From: Protula sp. h YS-2021 | Taxonomy: Eukaryota; Annelida; Polychaeta; Sabellida; Serpulidae | Assembly (NCBI GenBank): GCA_949752745.1 | Contig: OX457029.1 | Span: forward strand, 8,657,511-8,721,510 | Length of the DNA stretch: 64,000 nucleotides | Reading direction: 5' to 3' | Shown here: piece after piece, positions 36,159 to 49,392 of the stretch | Numbering within the stretch: position 1 is the first letter of the stretch | Layout: the number at the start of each line of letters is the position of its first letter | Notes under the pieces: generated by a model | Databases searched by the model: none | Told to the model about the DNA's origin: nothing | Seen by the model: the letters and a program-made list of their open reading frames with translations, nothing else | Program-made: the position numbers and the translations under genes

Positions 36159-36554
36159 TTACCCAGTAAGCACAGAAAATTTTCCCATGTGGGATACGTA
36201 TGGGTTTTAATTGGGATTTGCATGGGAAGGTGGGAAAGGGGAAAACCCATATTAATCCCGTGGAGAAAGGAGCCATTTCTGGGTGGGAAATGCCTGGGTT
36301 TTCCAACCCTGGGAAACCCCCTGTAAAATACACATGAAATATGTATGGGAATGCCCATGTAAATCCCAGCCCGGGTAAACCCAGGTGGATCCCAACTGGG
36401 AAATGCATGGATTATGCGTGGGAATTCCGACCATGGATTTTACCTCGATTTTTGTCTCATTCCCATGCAAATCCCTGCATGGGATTCACGTGGGAAGGCC
36501 AAAAAATAACCCTGGGTTTTACATGGGTTTTACTTGGGTGTGCTTACCGGGTAA
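36159..36554. mobile_element. 396-bp MITE inserted in repeat X
   Basis: Ends TTACCCAGTAAGCACA and TGTGCTTACCGGGTAA are near-perfect 16-bp inverted repeats. The direct repeat aacctata-like core AACCTA flanks it on both sides (36153-36158, 36555-36560). Copy 1 of X has a single ggaacctattaaac at this point, confirming the empty site. The inside is GC-richer and full of catgggaa and cccatg motifs, without a gene. Confidence 0.8.
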
Positions 36555-36784
36555 AACCTATTAAACCTTTTTTTTTTTCAAAATAGACCTTTTTTTGCAA
36601 AAATGAATTATTAAAACTATGAAATCCTATTTTTTAACTGCTAATTATTATTAATATTTTTTGCCTATTTACTTCTCTTTATATTACCCAATTCTTACAT
36701 AAAATATTACCAAAAAACTCACATTTTTAGATTACTGTCACAAAATATTTGCATTGTTTAGATAAATATATTTATTGTATATAA

Positions 36785-37221
36785 TGTCGCCACCCTCGTA
36801 ATACTGCCAATTAGAGAACCGACAGTACGACGACGGTGTCGCTTGGGGAGGTCGATAAAGGGTTGATTTACTGTGTGTTGCCACCCCAATTAGCAAGACG
36901 ACCCTCGTTCTCTTACTATCCGAAGAGTGGCAAAGATGCACTTTTAGGTAGTGAAAAGCGCGACTCTTCCAGCCTTAAATGATGTAAAGAAGAGTTGGAA
37001 AAGGTGCACTTTTTGTTAGGTTAAAAAGTGCGACCTTTCGGGGCTGTTTCTTTCAGAAATAGCTTGTTTAATCCAAAAATAAACTTCAATAAAAAGACAT
37101 AACTTTTATCGGTGATCTTTAAATGTATTCCACTATTACTTAACAGGTTTTCTTTCACAGATTTCTACCTTGCTTTCTTTATTCTCGGTTTTCTCAATGG
37201 CTGTCAGATAAGGCTCTCTCT

Positions 37222-37284
<63 letters not shown>

Positions 37285-37702
37285 TCTCTCTTGCTCAGTC
37301 CCTGTCAGTCTGCCCTCTCCAGCCTCGCCGGGGAGTTTTTATTCCCCGGCTATCCAGAGAGGGACTCCCCAAACAGCCAATGAGAAATCGAATTGACCCG
37401 CGGAGGAATCTGGACATGACAACATTGCTAATCAGTTATAAAGAAATCATAAGAAAATAGTAAAAACACGAAGAGAGTGGCGGAGCTTTTTCGAAAAAAC
37501 AATACATAAAAAGGGAATGGGTCTCGGGTCGTTGGCAGCCGGAAGAGTTTTGAGGCCTATTTTTTATGCTGCCAAGCCAATGGGACCGTATTTTTCGATG
37601 GTCGCGTCCAGAAACCTAGCCAGGCGAGTATTCTAAAAATCTTTAAAAATTCTACCAAAATATTTATAAGCGAAAGAGGGCGACAACCCTAGGGTTCTCA
37701 CA
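36785..37702 (-). repeat. 3' LTR of Gypsy element 1 (918 bp)
   Basis: TG..CA bounded and matching 48889-49801 along its length. It contains a (CT)n tract at about 37212-37290. On the minus strand it follows a purine-rich tract. Confidence 0.92.
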
Positions 37703-37716
37703 CTCTCCTCTTCTTA
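37703..37716 (-). other. Polypurine tract of Gypsy element 1
   Basis: Minus-strand aagaagaggagag lies directly against the 3' LTR, the normal site for plus-strand DNA priming. Confidence 0.75.
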
Positions 37717-40630
37717 AAACTTGAAATACGAGGACTACGAACCGCGTATTTCAAGCACTAATCTACATTCATCTCAATTTTGTATTGCCAACCCCGTACT
37801 ATACTAGCTCCATAAAGCGGTCCTAAGAGAGAAATATACCAATTAAAATAAAGAAAAGCTGACTTGGAGTCAGTACTACGCCAGAATGCTGGTTACGAAA
37901 AAGCGAGATTGTACCAATTTTTTAATGAATTCTCCTATTGTCGCCCATGAACTGACTACCGAAAAATGAGAAATAGCCAAAAATTAGTATTTTTCATGGC
38001 GAACTTAGCTGTGATACCGGTCAGAGATCGTGTATCTTGTGGTTGAGTGCTATTTACCCATTACCACTCAACCACCATAGCTGTCCGTATACGAAAGTAA
38101 TCTGTAACAAGCACTCTATCCCAAACCAGTACCTAATTAGCAATAAACCCTAATAAACTATCAAAATTATAAGATTATTAAAACTTTTAACTTTTCTACT
38201 GTTTTGTTTACAAAGTGAGCGCACCGGAAGAACTCACGGAAATCCACGAATTTTAAGCAACTATATTTCTAACAATACTTTTCAAAAACCTACCATTCTT
38301 TAGCCCAAAGAAACCTTAGTTTCTATTAGATAAACATTATCGTACTAATAAGGAAGGACTTTGATTGATTTATATATAAAAGATGCAAAAATAACACAGC
38401 GAGTAAAAGATGCAAAAATAACACATAAGTGACACATACGAGCCCTTTACGGAAAAGCTATGCCAAAACCCAGTAAATTAGTGTACTTTTCTGGCCAAAT
38501 TATAATCTTCAGCCAAAACCATTTCATCCCCACTCTGAGATATGCATACTTAAAGCCTTCTTCTATTCTATCTTTATACTAGTTTACTATAATCGTCACT
38601 GAAGATGCCAAACATTGAACTTTAAAACAGGCCAAAATCCACGTCTCTTTCTTGTTGAAGGAGGCAATTTGGCAGAAATCCAACAAAACAGCGGACATAG
38701 CGGCCCACTTATTGACCCTATTAGCATTTTTATATACAAATCCCCAGGCTCTGTGATCACTTAACGCCAAAGCTAACACTGCGAGCTATCTTTCTCGCTA
38801 AGACTAAACACCTATGCCTTGTCAAACACATTAATTATACATACATTTTCTTTAACTCTCTAACACCACTTACTACAACGAGCTAGGGCTACTCTTGTCG
38901 TGTATACCGGCAAGCTACGGCCACCCTTTCACCCACTTACTATCACGTGCTGAGGGTCTCCAAATGATCAAAAATTACATTTTTTTAACCAAAATATGTA
39001 GCAAACATACTACAATACACATGCATAAAGTTTATACTTGCCCATTAACGTTTTAGGGAAATTTATACGCTACTATTTACTTTAACCAAGAGAGTATTCT
39101 CACTATCTGTCCGTATGAATGCATCAGAGCCATCCGGCCATTATAGAAGCACCAGTGCATAACATTTCGTGACTTTTAAAATACTTTTCCGTAAAATATA
39201 CTATTCCTACCATTTCTACTGCCCATTCCTTTCACACTTGTTCAACTTAAATTTCCGAGTCCTCACGGGGAAAATTCAAGTCATTTTAAACCAACTATAA
39301 CTAAAATAAATGTGAAAATATATGACCTGGATAAACACTAGGCAAAGTTGCCATTATTAAGACTCCATTTTCTTCAGATACACTCACACCTAACGCTTTT
39401 ATACATACATTTTGAATTACAGCTTTAAAGAAACATTTATCAGCAACTAATTTAAACTTATAGGCCTATATACAAGAAATTCAGCAACTTTAAAGCCTGT
39501 CTTAACCTCATATAAATGTTAAAATGGCGAACCAAACCAGAAATGATTCAAAGGGGCTTCACTAAAACTCAATTTTCTGATTTGATACTCGGCGAATTGA
39601 CTTCAAACTTGCATACTAACCCTAAAAGACATTTATTATTTTTCTTTCCAGTTTACCGCAATAAATACATTTTGTCATAGTTTACTTTGCCAAAAGTGAT
39701 GGGCGTCGACCCAGTCTTATTTCTCCATTGCTTGGAATGGATCAAACGCATTCTTTAGCCGTAAAGCCATTAAAATCAAGCATCAGGCTTACTTAGACTT
39801 AGAGGCGAAACTCTTTTTATGTTTTTTTAAACGAGTGAGCAAAGACTGCGTAACTCGCAACGTTTACCAACACCTTTTTTCAAATAAAACCTAAACTGCC
39901 TTACTCTTTACGCGAAACGTGTACTCTGTGTGGTACACTCTGAATGGTACACTCTGATCATTATGTGCTTTGTACATTTACACACTTGCTAAAAACCGTA
40001 AGCCACGCATGGCAGCTTACAATACTCTTGAAGAGCAAGCCATGTCTTTTTTTCAATCAGTAGCCCAAAATCGAAGTCCAGGGGCTTTTTTTATCACGCC
40101 ACTGCCGGAATGCGCTAAAACGGCCACTATCCATCCAGGCAACCAACCAACCAACCAAGCAAGCAATCAACCAACCAACCTCCACTACCAGTCACTTATA
40201 CATACATTATGTATTTTTTCTACTCTCCTTCCCTTAAAAACACCTGGAGGGCGGGGAACATTATACAATAGTTAAACACATTACAAAAAACATTAACATA
40301 CATAAATATTATTTTTTTCGAAACACCATGAATTTATCACACATTTTTTTAAATATCCCAAACTGTTTCCTCAGCCTTTTCTTCTTTTCTCAACCAGATC
40401 ACTGTTACGAGGCATGTTAAATCCACGTTTTGCTACTTAAAACCTAAGTTTCAAACAGGGTAATCGTGTTTACATTTTCGCCCGTCAACTATATACGCTT
40501 TTGTCTTGCGTATAAGAACCGGAGCATAATGTTATCTTCACATCCTCTTCTTAGCGGATTTGGCAAAGTGAAACTTGACGAAGGGGTTAAAATTGGTGAA
40601 AGGGGTGTAAATTTGGAAAAAATTAAACAT
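37717..40630. other. Non-coding 3' region inside Gypsy element 1
   Basis: About 2.9 kb of AT-rich sequence between the zinc-finger frame and the 3' LTR. A short ccaaccaa repeat lies at 40140-40180. No env-like or other gene was seen, although many Gypsy elements carry env here. Confidence 0.55.
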
Positions 40631-40891
40631 GATTTATCGTGCTGCAGCAAGGGAAATCCTCTCTTGTGGCCGGATTGACGAACTTCATCTCCTCAATCAC
40701 CTCGACTGAGCCATTTATCCGGCGCTTTGTGTGTGTGTGGCCCCACACCTGTGCTTCGTCGACCTCGAACAGCGCCGCCCGACTCGGCCTCTTTCTAGGG
40801 GGATCTCCGCCTTCGGGCCTGGAGATTTCACCTCGGGCTTTTCCCGGTCCGTCTCCAAGTCCACATGGGGAGTTTCCGGGCGTTTGGGGAT

Positions 40892-41523
40892 TTACTCCGG
40901 TTCATCCACCGAGTACAGGGGAGTCGGGCCGAGATCATTCTCCATATCATCGCGGTTTTCTTTAGCTTCCCCTGACTTGGGAACTGACTCCCGTGAAATC
41001 TCAAACCTTCTTTCGGTTTGTGTCGGTGGACGACACGAAGGCTTTCCACGGCGCAGGCTTTCCCTAGTCAGACCCTCCTTCAAAGTCTGGGTCCCATGGC
41101 ATGACGTCAAGTGGCCAAACATGTGGAAGCGACTCGAGGCACTAAACTCACAGAACGAACAGAAGAAATTTGATTGCGTAATTGGGTGTTTCTTCTCCCG
41201 ATGTGCCTCGAGTTCCTTCAAACTTTTGTATGTAAAGCCACAAGCACGACATGATACAGGCTGATTGAAAGGGCGTATGGTTGGGGATGGTTGGCTTTGG
41301 GATGGTTGACTAGGTTGGATTCTGCAACCACATAAAATTATTATTTATTTTTCTGGCATGTAAGAAGGTGCCGCAAGAGGGATTCTTCAACTTTGAGAGT
41401 TTGGTGGCAGTAAGGGCAGGGGGCGTGTCGGGGAGCATGCCATTCTTTTTTATGCCTTATTAATGTCTCCGTATCGTGGCAAATGAACTTTAACTTGCAC
41501 ATGCCACAAGCCAAGCGAGGCAT
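40892..41523 (-). pseudogene. C2H2 zinc-finger accessory frame of Gypsy element 1 (degenerate)
   Basis: Two minus-strand pieces. 41523-41341 encodes fingers around CGMCKLKFICHDTETLIRH and CPYCHQTLKVEESLLRHLL. 41321-40892 encodes CRACGFTYKSLKELEAHREK followed by FFCSFCEFSASSRFHMFGH. An ag dinucleotide precedes each piece (cttgacag before the ATG at 41523, gttgcag before 41321), so splicing is possible, although the first piece reaches a stop before any good donor. The frame continues past an in-frame TAA at 40894-40892 for about 59 codons, suggesting a recent nonsense mutation. It lies on the pol strand, 3' of integrase. It could be an element-encoded regulator or a captured host zinc-finger gene. 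Confidence 0.6.
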
Positions 41524-42224
41524 CTGTCAAGCATAAAAAATAATAGCTTTCCCAGTTTACACAAATTCCACGACGGACTACTTTTTTCTTTAGATCCATG
41601 CATGCCTCGGTGACGCATCATTACTTATGGTAACATCTACTTTAGAGTTCAGTTACCATTACCATTACTTGAAAGTTTAACGATGTTTGTGCTCAGTAAC
41701 TTCCACTTTTATGTTCCGACATTTTCATTTAAAAGTCGTTATTTTCACGAAACATCTGGCAACCTGTTTACCAAACGGAGCTGATAAGTGTTTGTGCCAA
41801 CAATAAACAATTTTCTATCACCATCATGTACTTGATAACTTAAAGATTGACAACAATCATCTCATTTTACTTTTACTGTAAAACACCTTAGAAGTCCGGA
41901 ATGGGATCATAAACTTAATCAGTTACACTCCTGTATCACTTGTTTATGTGAAGTCACTGTCCAAACAACTAAACTAACAAACAAGGCAATAACCTACTCT
42001 TTCTTCTTGTGGAAGATGGATTTTTATTCAACTTTAACTATCTCCCTATGTGTTTTATGTACAATATTTACATTTTAATCAGAATCAGCAAATCTTTTCG
42101 GTGCTTTTCGCAATCGTTTCGAGCGTAGTGGCGCTTTAACTGGCGACTGCAACTTGTCCGAACCACCCGTAATCGGTCGATTTTTATCCGAATCGGTCGT
42201 CACTTTAGGTTTATCGCCAGATTT
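41524..42224. other. Non-coding spacer between integrase and the zinc-finger frame
   Basis: No domain recognised. It may hold the tail of pol and untranslated sequence of the accessory transcript. Confidence 0.5.
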
Positions 42225-45200
42225 TCATATTTCATCCAAATTTTCTTTATCTGAGCGATCACCCGCACCCGAAATTGGCAAACTCTTCTCATCAGAACTT
42301 GGGTATGTCCATTTCACTTTCACAAACTTACGCCTGGGGGGAATTGAGTCGCTGCTTGACGAGCTGTCATCAGCTTGTGAGATCTCAATCTTAGAATCTC
42401 TTCCCAGACTTAGATTCTGATCACAGTTTGGATCACTTCCAACAGTTTTACGTTCGTCTGTGTGTTCGTCTGTCGTGAGAGTTTCGGAATCAGAATTCTG
42501 TCTCTGTCCCTGGGAAGACTCGTTTTTATCAACAGGCAGACTGACGTTTGGATTAGGACAGAAATAAGGTCTTAATCTATCCCTGTGCATTATTTTGGGC
42601 TTAGTACGGGGATTTAAATGTACTTTATAAATTACGTCCCCTATCCTCTCAATAATTGTAAAAGGACCCTGTCGTTTGCACATAAGTTTGGGCGATAATC
42701 GCTACTTTTTGCGAGGGATATATACCCACGTTCTGGTTCCTACGCTGAAAGAACTGGCTTTTGCCCTGACGTCATAATCACGTTTCTGTCTCACTGCAGC
42801 CACCTTAATGTTCTTTCTCTCTATTTCATGGGCTTGCTCAAATTTTCCCCTCAAATCTTTTAGGTACGCATGTTCATCAGAGAAATAATCTGTCTTTGGC
42901 CTGCCAATAATCAAATCAAGGGGCATTTCTGTGACACTGCCAAATCTGAGCATATTGGGGGAAAGACCTGTGGACTTTTGGGGCGTGTTTCTGTTCGCAG
43001 ACATTACGAAATTTAGTTTTTCGTCCCAATTTCTGATTTTCATCCACAAGAAGGGAGAGTAGGCTTTCGATCGAGGCATTTACCGTTCGATATACCCATC
43101 AGTCTGCGGCCTGTAAATAGTCGTACGAACCTGGTCAATTTTCAACAACTGACACATTTCTCGGTATAAACCGGACATGAACAGTGAACCCTGGTGACTC
43201 AGAATCATACGAGGGGCGCCGAACCTAATTATATAAATTCTTTAACCAAGACATTTGCCACCGTAACAGCTTCCATATTAGGAATTGGAAATGCCTCTAT
43301 CAACTTTGTAAAATAGTCACCAATAACCAATATATACTTTTTTCCACGTTCGATTTTCGGCCATTTACCGGAAATATCGATCGCAATTTTTTCCACAGGA
43401 AAAGGCTTCAGGAGGGTGTTTTTCTTGTTTGGATTTGGCTTTCGAGAGTTGCATTTATGGCAGTTTTGAACCCAGTCTGTCACATCTCTCTTAAAACCAT
43501 ACCAATACACCCTACTTCGCACAGAACCCAATGTTTTGTCAACTCCCACATGACTACCACTCGGACTATCGTGCAGTGCAGATAATACACCGGGGACTTG
43601 TATTCTTGGGAGTACTAGTTGCCAAACTTCTCCCACCTTGTTTTCACTGTAGAAAGCCCTGTATAAGACTCCATTTTCTACTTTCAATCTTTCCCAATCA
43701 GCCCATAATACTTTGATGGATGGACTTTCGGGAGATATTTCATCCCAGCTCGGCTTAGGTTCATTTTTCTGAAACTTTTCTAAAATGTAGGAAATTTTAT
43801 TATCCTCCATTTGCATTTTTTTCGAAAATCCTCGGGAGAATAACCTTTCAACCAGTTCGAATTTTGGCCCTGATCATCTCGACTTTGTATCGGTCTGAGC
43901 CACTGTATCAATACCACTGGATACCTGATCAATACTTTGAACGCAATTCTCAATATCATTTTGGCTTTCTGATGATCCTAAAACACCCCTAAACCGTCTG
44001 GTTTGGTGTCCCTGTGCCAAATTATTCTTCCTGATTGCATTTTCCCCAGATTTCAGTCGGTTTTTCTTGATCTTTTTCAAGATCTCTTTAGCTTTCTGTC
44101 TCCTTTCTTCAACATACTCAAATTCTTCAGAATCCACTACCTCCTCACACTGCGCACATGGAATCCGAGACAAGAATCGTTATTCTGATGCAATTTCCCA
44201 GCTCTGTGTTTGATATCAAAATCAAATGGATCCAATATATCTAACCATCTGGCGATTTGCCCCTCTGGCGAATGTTATCTAAATAGGTAGAGGAAAGAGG
44301 AATGGTCTGTTTTTAGGAGAAACTTTCTAGCCAGCAAGAAGTGTTTGTAATACGGTACAAAATACACAACTGCCAACAATTCACGTCTCGTCGTACAGTA
44401 ATTAACCTCCGACTTATTTAAAGTACGGGAGCCATAACTGATGACTTTCTCGACGCCGTCTTGCACCTGACTTAGAATACCGGAAATGCTGTGGTTGCTC
44501 GCATCCGTATCTAAGATAAATTGACCTTCATCGTTTGGATATACCAAAATAGGTGCTGTGGTCAGCAAGTCTTTCAGTGCATCAAAACTACTCTGACTTT
44601 TCTCTGACCATACGAATTCTTGGTCTTTTCTAGACAGATCATTCAAGGGTTTAGGAACGTCTCCATACTTCTTAATAAAGCTCTTGTAGTATGAACAATG
44701 ACCAAGAAACCCTTTTACTTCTGTGAGATTCTTTGGTATGGCCACTCTCGTACCTTTCTAATTTTCTCAGGGCAAGTGGAAATACCTTCTTCGGACACAA
44801 TGTGACCTAGGAACAATACTGACCGCTGGAATAAAATGCATTTGGACGTTTTGACTTTCAAGTTAGTATGAGATTTTCCAAAGTTTTTTCAAACGTTTTG
44901 CCGTACACTATTAAGTCATCCATATAAATGAGGACTATTTTCCAGCTTAGGCCAGCCATTATCAGTTCCATTAAACGCTGACATGTACTAGGACCTGAGT
45001 GCAAGCCAAATGGAAGGGTTTCAAACTCAAAAGCCAACTTGGAACCATGCATACTCTCAAGATAAGTATCTATACGGGGCAAAGGGAAGCTATCGTATTT
45101 TGATCTTGCATTCACAGCCTTAACGTCTAGACAAATTCTTATTTCTCCGTTTCCCTTTCTAACGACCACCATACACGAGGACCACGGCGATGAGGAGAGT

Positions 45201-46152
45201 CGAATAACTTTCATTTCTTACAGCCTGTCAATCTCCTTATCTACGGCTTCTCGTAAATGGATATGAACTTTTCTAGGAGGCAAACTGACCGGTTTGTTAT
45301 CCCCAGTGTTAATTTTGTGTTTGACTATACCAGTTCTCCCTATATCAGTCGGACCGGAAGAGAACAGATCTTGCAACTTGAACAATGTGTTCCTTACCCG
45401 GTTACTCTGTTCTAATTTTAGGGATCCACAACTACGGTCAAATAATTCTTGCAAATGTTTTGGTAAATTACCCTGTATATCGCCCCTGACCTCGTTATCA
45501 CTATTCTCGTCCGAGATTCCGTGAGAAACTTGGTTAACGGCGGAAGCATTATCTTTTTCCGTCTTTAAACCCATGAATATCAATGAGAGGGTGAACAATA
45601 GCCATGTTGGTGTTTTTGTTCAAAACAGGTTCGTTATAATGATTCATCACTCTTAGTTGAACTAAACCTTTGCTGGGATCTACCAAACTCTTGCTCAGCA
45701 ACACTCAAGCCTGGTACAATACCTTCACTAAGTGGCGGAATAATGACAGTTTTACTCGCTGTCACCCTACACGCCATTTTCTTTCCGGTTTCTTTCCGGA
45801 AACTCAGAGAGCTACCTTGCATCACGAATGATCCATCCCCGTAATTTAATTCACACGCTTTTTCCTTCATGAAATCAATCCCTAACAAGGCATCCGATTT
45901 GATTTCGGCAATAACTCTCGAATGAACAACTTCAGTAGTTTCAAGAATTATAGGCAAATCAACTACCCCAACAACTGGCAAATTACTGCCATCAGCTAAA
46001 GCCAGCTTATCTCGATATTCTCGCACTTCAGGCCGGTTTGATTTGGGTATTTCCTCAAAAATTCTTCCTGATAAAATTGTGACAGACGACCCAGTATCAA
46101 TTACAAAATCTACCTCGGTCCCTATTACAGGTCCTATTTCACTTTCAGACAC
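42225..46152 (-). pseudogene. Gypsy element 1 pol (protease, RT, RNase H, integrase), broken
   Basis: Protease: 46152-45634, with FVIDTGSSVTIL and LLGIDF. RT N-terminal region: 45598-45218. RT: 45214-44858, with LPFGLHSGPSTCQRLME and IYMDDLIVYG. The RT frame jumps at about 45034 from the strand that should precede the first catalytic Asp straight to the region before LPFGL, so roughly 30 residues including that Asp are missing. RNase H: 44745-44275, with FILDTDASNHSISGILSQ. Integrase: 43816-43229 carries the H-H-C-C zinc module (CHKCN) and the first Asp (AIDISG). The second catalytic Asp is replaced by His (MILSHQGS, near 43190), and a stop follows the YRPQTDGYIER segment. The integrase C-terminal module is at 43079-42225. 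Multiple frame changes separate the pieces. Confidence 0.9.
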
Positions 46153-46229
46153 TGAATTATGGACCTCGCTACCAGTCTCGCTTAGTTTTCCTGATCAATT
46201 TTGGATTCTACACGCGGTCTTGCTATCTT

Positions 46230-48227
46230 TACGTTTTTCTTCTGGGCAAGACGACGCGTAATGTCCCATTTTGTTGCAATTATAGCACTTTACCTGATCA
46301 TAGCACTTTTCCACTGGACAATTTTGACATCTGCTAGTCAAGTTGCTTTAAAAGCTTGGTCAACTGACCTGCTACTGCTTTCATGTCACTACTTCCCGAA
46401 CCTTTGGACTTGTCCACTTTATCTTCTTGCTCGGATTGCGGCTTGCTTTTGTTTTTAGCCTTTTTCTTACCTCTCTGCTGGCTAGCGGAACTCTCGGTTT
46501 CGGTCTTTATTTCTCTAACCGATTTCTTACCTGGAGTTTCTGTGGCTCAGCCTTCTCGATCGCATCATACTCAATAGCAAGCAAAACTGCTTCACGCACA
46601 CTTCTCAGTCTTTCGAGTTTAATGCGCATGCGCAACTCCCGATTGGGTAGGGCTTCGATAAAGTGTTGCAGGGTACGAATTGTGATCATGTCACTTGGAA
46701 CCGTGGGATAGGCTTTCGCAACTAATCTGGATATGCCGTCTGACAGCTCCTGGTAGGACTCTTTGTCTTTTTAGTACGTCCCTGAAGCTGTGCCAGGAAT
46801 ATTGCTGTCTGTCCCTCGGTACCAAATCGTTCCTCCAAAACTGCTTTCAGCGAGAAATAATCTCTTACCTGCTCACCATGCAATGTACCCAGCAATTTCT
46901 GAGCAGAACCCCTCAAACTAAACGCTAGGTACTCCGCCATTTCTTGTTCAGACCACCCGTTTAATTCAGCACACATCTCGAAATGGACTAAATAGTCAGA
47001 GAGGGGTGTGTTTCCCTGGTATTTATCGGGAAGAATTATTTGTTTCCTGATTGTCTCTACCGGAAACGCTCTGGTCATGCTATTTGCTGCCTGTGGACTT
47101 GTGAATTTTTGTTCCAAGTAGTATTTTCGGCTGTATGGCTGAGAAGTAAATTTTTTAGCACTTCTCCGGGCATGACATTTACATTTGCAACCTCAGATGC
47201 AACCTCATGATAGGGTTTAAAAGCACCTGGACTTTTGTAACGAGTAGGAGATGGATATGACCTATGCCTTTCTTCTTCAGGAACGGATCTTGGATTTAAA
47301 AATTCTTGCAGCTTTGATTTCTCACAAGGAGGCCGGTACCCGAAACCTGAGACCTTTTATTCCCTAAATATGGGAGGCAAATCTATACCAGGGACTTGAG
47401 CGTACTACAGCGAGAGAAAACAGGACCGTGGAGACTTGACAGATGCTGAAACCTAGGACTTTTTGCACGCACTTTAGCGTCAGACAGATATTGTTCTTCC
47501 CAATTATCTTCCTCCTCTGTATCAGCTTCATACCAATACTCAAAACCCGTCTTTCTTTCGCTATGAATACCCAATCCCCTGGGTTTACACGGCTGTTCAA
47601 CCCAATAATCCCCACCTTTCCTTAAAATGAAGACTTGGCTGCCGAATGCAACGGCTCGCCTAATTCGTCTGCCTGTTGAGCAGGCTGAGAAAAAGAAAAA
47701 CGTTTTTTAACGGGATCTTCGGGAGTAGGACCGTGATACTCTTGACTGCGGGGAATCGGCAATTTCTCAATAAACACGCGTAGACGGTTCACAGTTTCCT
47801 GCAATTCCCGAACACTTTCTTCCCTACTCTCGATATAATTATCCCTTTCATCCAACGTAGCAATTGCCCTATCTAACCTTTCCTCAAGCTGCTTTTCCCT
47901 ATCACTGGACTGTTTTTCTTTCCATCTCATCTCCCGCTCATACTCTTTCTCTTTTCTCTCAAGCATACGCTCTCTTCTCTCAATTTCACGTTCTTTTTCT
48001 TCCAACTCATAGGCAGTCTTCACGGAACTCTTAGAAACTGAACGGTAAAATCCCCCATCTTCGCTCTTGATTTTTGGTTTGGGCTCCCATTTAACCGTAT
48101 CGGACAAATCCTCGTAGCTGTTAAGTCTCTTACAAGCCCCTAAAACTACCTCACTATCCTCCCAATCTTGATCATCCGGCCAGCCCTCCTCGCCTACCTC
48201 CGGTTTTTTATCAAAGCTTTTATCCAT
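46230..48227 (-). pseudogene. Gypsy element 1 gag, broken into several frames
   Basis: N-terminal piece 48227-47622: 201 aa with a strong predicted coiled coil (about residues 75-150, ELEEKEREIERRERMLER). Capsid-like piece 47117-46722, with FEMCAELNGWSEQEMAEYL and RGSAQKLLGTLHG, typical of retrotransposon gag. A CCHC zinc knuckle, CYNCNKMGHYASSC, lies near 46235-46285. The pieces are in different frames, so Gag cannot be made whole. The coiled-coil N-terminus may begin the Gag polyprotein or be a separate product. Confidence 0.82.
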
Positions 48228-48869
48228 AGTTTACGTACGCCAAACTTTTACTTTCTCGAGCTTGAAACAATTTATCCTTATCAGAAAACACAATGAATAT
48301 GCCGAATAGGGATTTTATCCTCAGCTTTCGAGGATAAAACCAAAACTTTTCTAAAATCACAAATTTCACCACGTGGATATTACTTTCTCAGTTCGAGGAA
48401 AAACAGGTTGCCAGACCGAGAATGACTTCATTCGATTTTCTCGCGAACGGATTTTAGAACCCTATTGTTACCTCAAATCATGAAATGAATACTCACGATT
48501 AAAACGGATATTGGCAGCGATAGTGGATCTGATCCCAATGCCTACTGTCTCGGTAGGGCCGCTCCGGACACTTGAAACTGTGGCAAGATCCAGAGTGACA
48601 CCGTAGCACCGTAGAGTTGCACCACAGACAAGGCTGATACGCTCAGTTTTTGGCTTTGTGGGCCCTGAACGCTGACAAACGGATCTTCCCACACTCGAAT
48701 CAAGGAAAGCGGGACGGCAGGTCGCTCGGTACGGTGCTGGAACTGTTGTTCTGCTCGTTCATCTAATGAAACGACAGAACATAGGAAACCTTTACTCACT
48801 ATCCGTTACTTTTTTTCTTTGGGTTCGTCTCGTTTAGACTCAAAATAAAAAGAATTTGATCCAGAAAAG

Positions 48870-48887
48870 ATCCTGCTGACTGCGCCA
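48870..48887 (-). other. Primer binding site of element 1, tRNA-Ser type
   Basis: Minus-strand TGGCGCAGTCAGCAGGAT starts one base after the 5' LTR. It is complementary to the 3' end of eukaryotic tRNA-Ser (..ATCCTGCCGACTGCG + CCA) with one mismatch. Confidence 0.8.
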
Positions 48888-48888
48888 G

Positions 48889-49316
48889 TGTCGCCACCCT
48901 CGTAATACTGCCAGTTAGAGAACCGACAGTACGACGACGGTGTCGCTTGGGGAGGTCGCTAAAGGGTTGATTTAATGTGTGTTGCCACCCCAATTTGCAA
49001 CACGACCCTCGTTCTCTTACTATCCGAAGAGTGGCAAAGATGCACTTTTCAGCTAGTAAAAAGCGCGACTCTTCCAGCCTTAAATGATGTAAAGAAGAGT
49101 TGGAAAAGGTGCACTTTTTGCCAGATTAAAAAATGCGACTCTTCGGAGCTGTTTCTTTCAGAAACAGCTTGTTTAATCCAAGAATAAACTTCAATGAAAA
49201 GACATAACTTTTATCGGTGATCTTTAAATTTATTTTACTATTTCTTCACAGGTTTTCTTTCACAGATTTCTACCTTGCTATCTTTATTCTCGGTTTTCTC
49301 AATGGCTGTCAGATAA

Positions 49317-49392
<76 letters not shown>

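Noticed and set aside
37112..37396. Leu-Ser repeat frame
   Set aside because: (CT)n tract within the LTR of element 1; the same frame appears in the other LTR.
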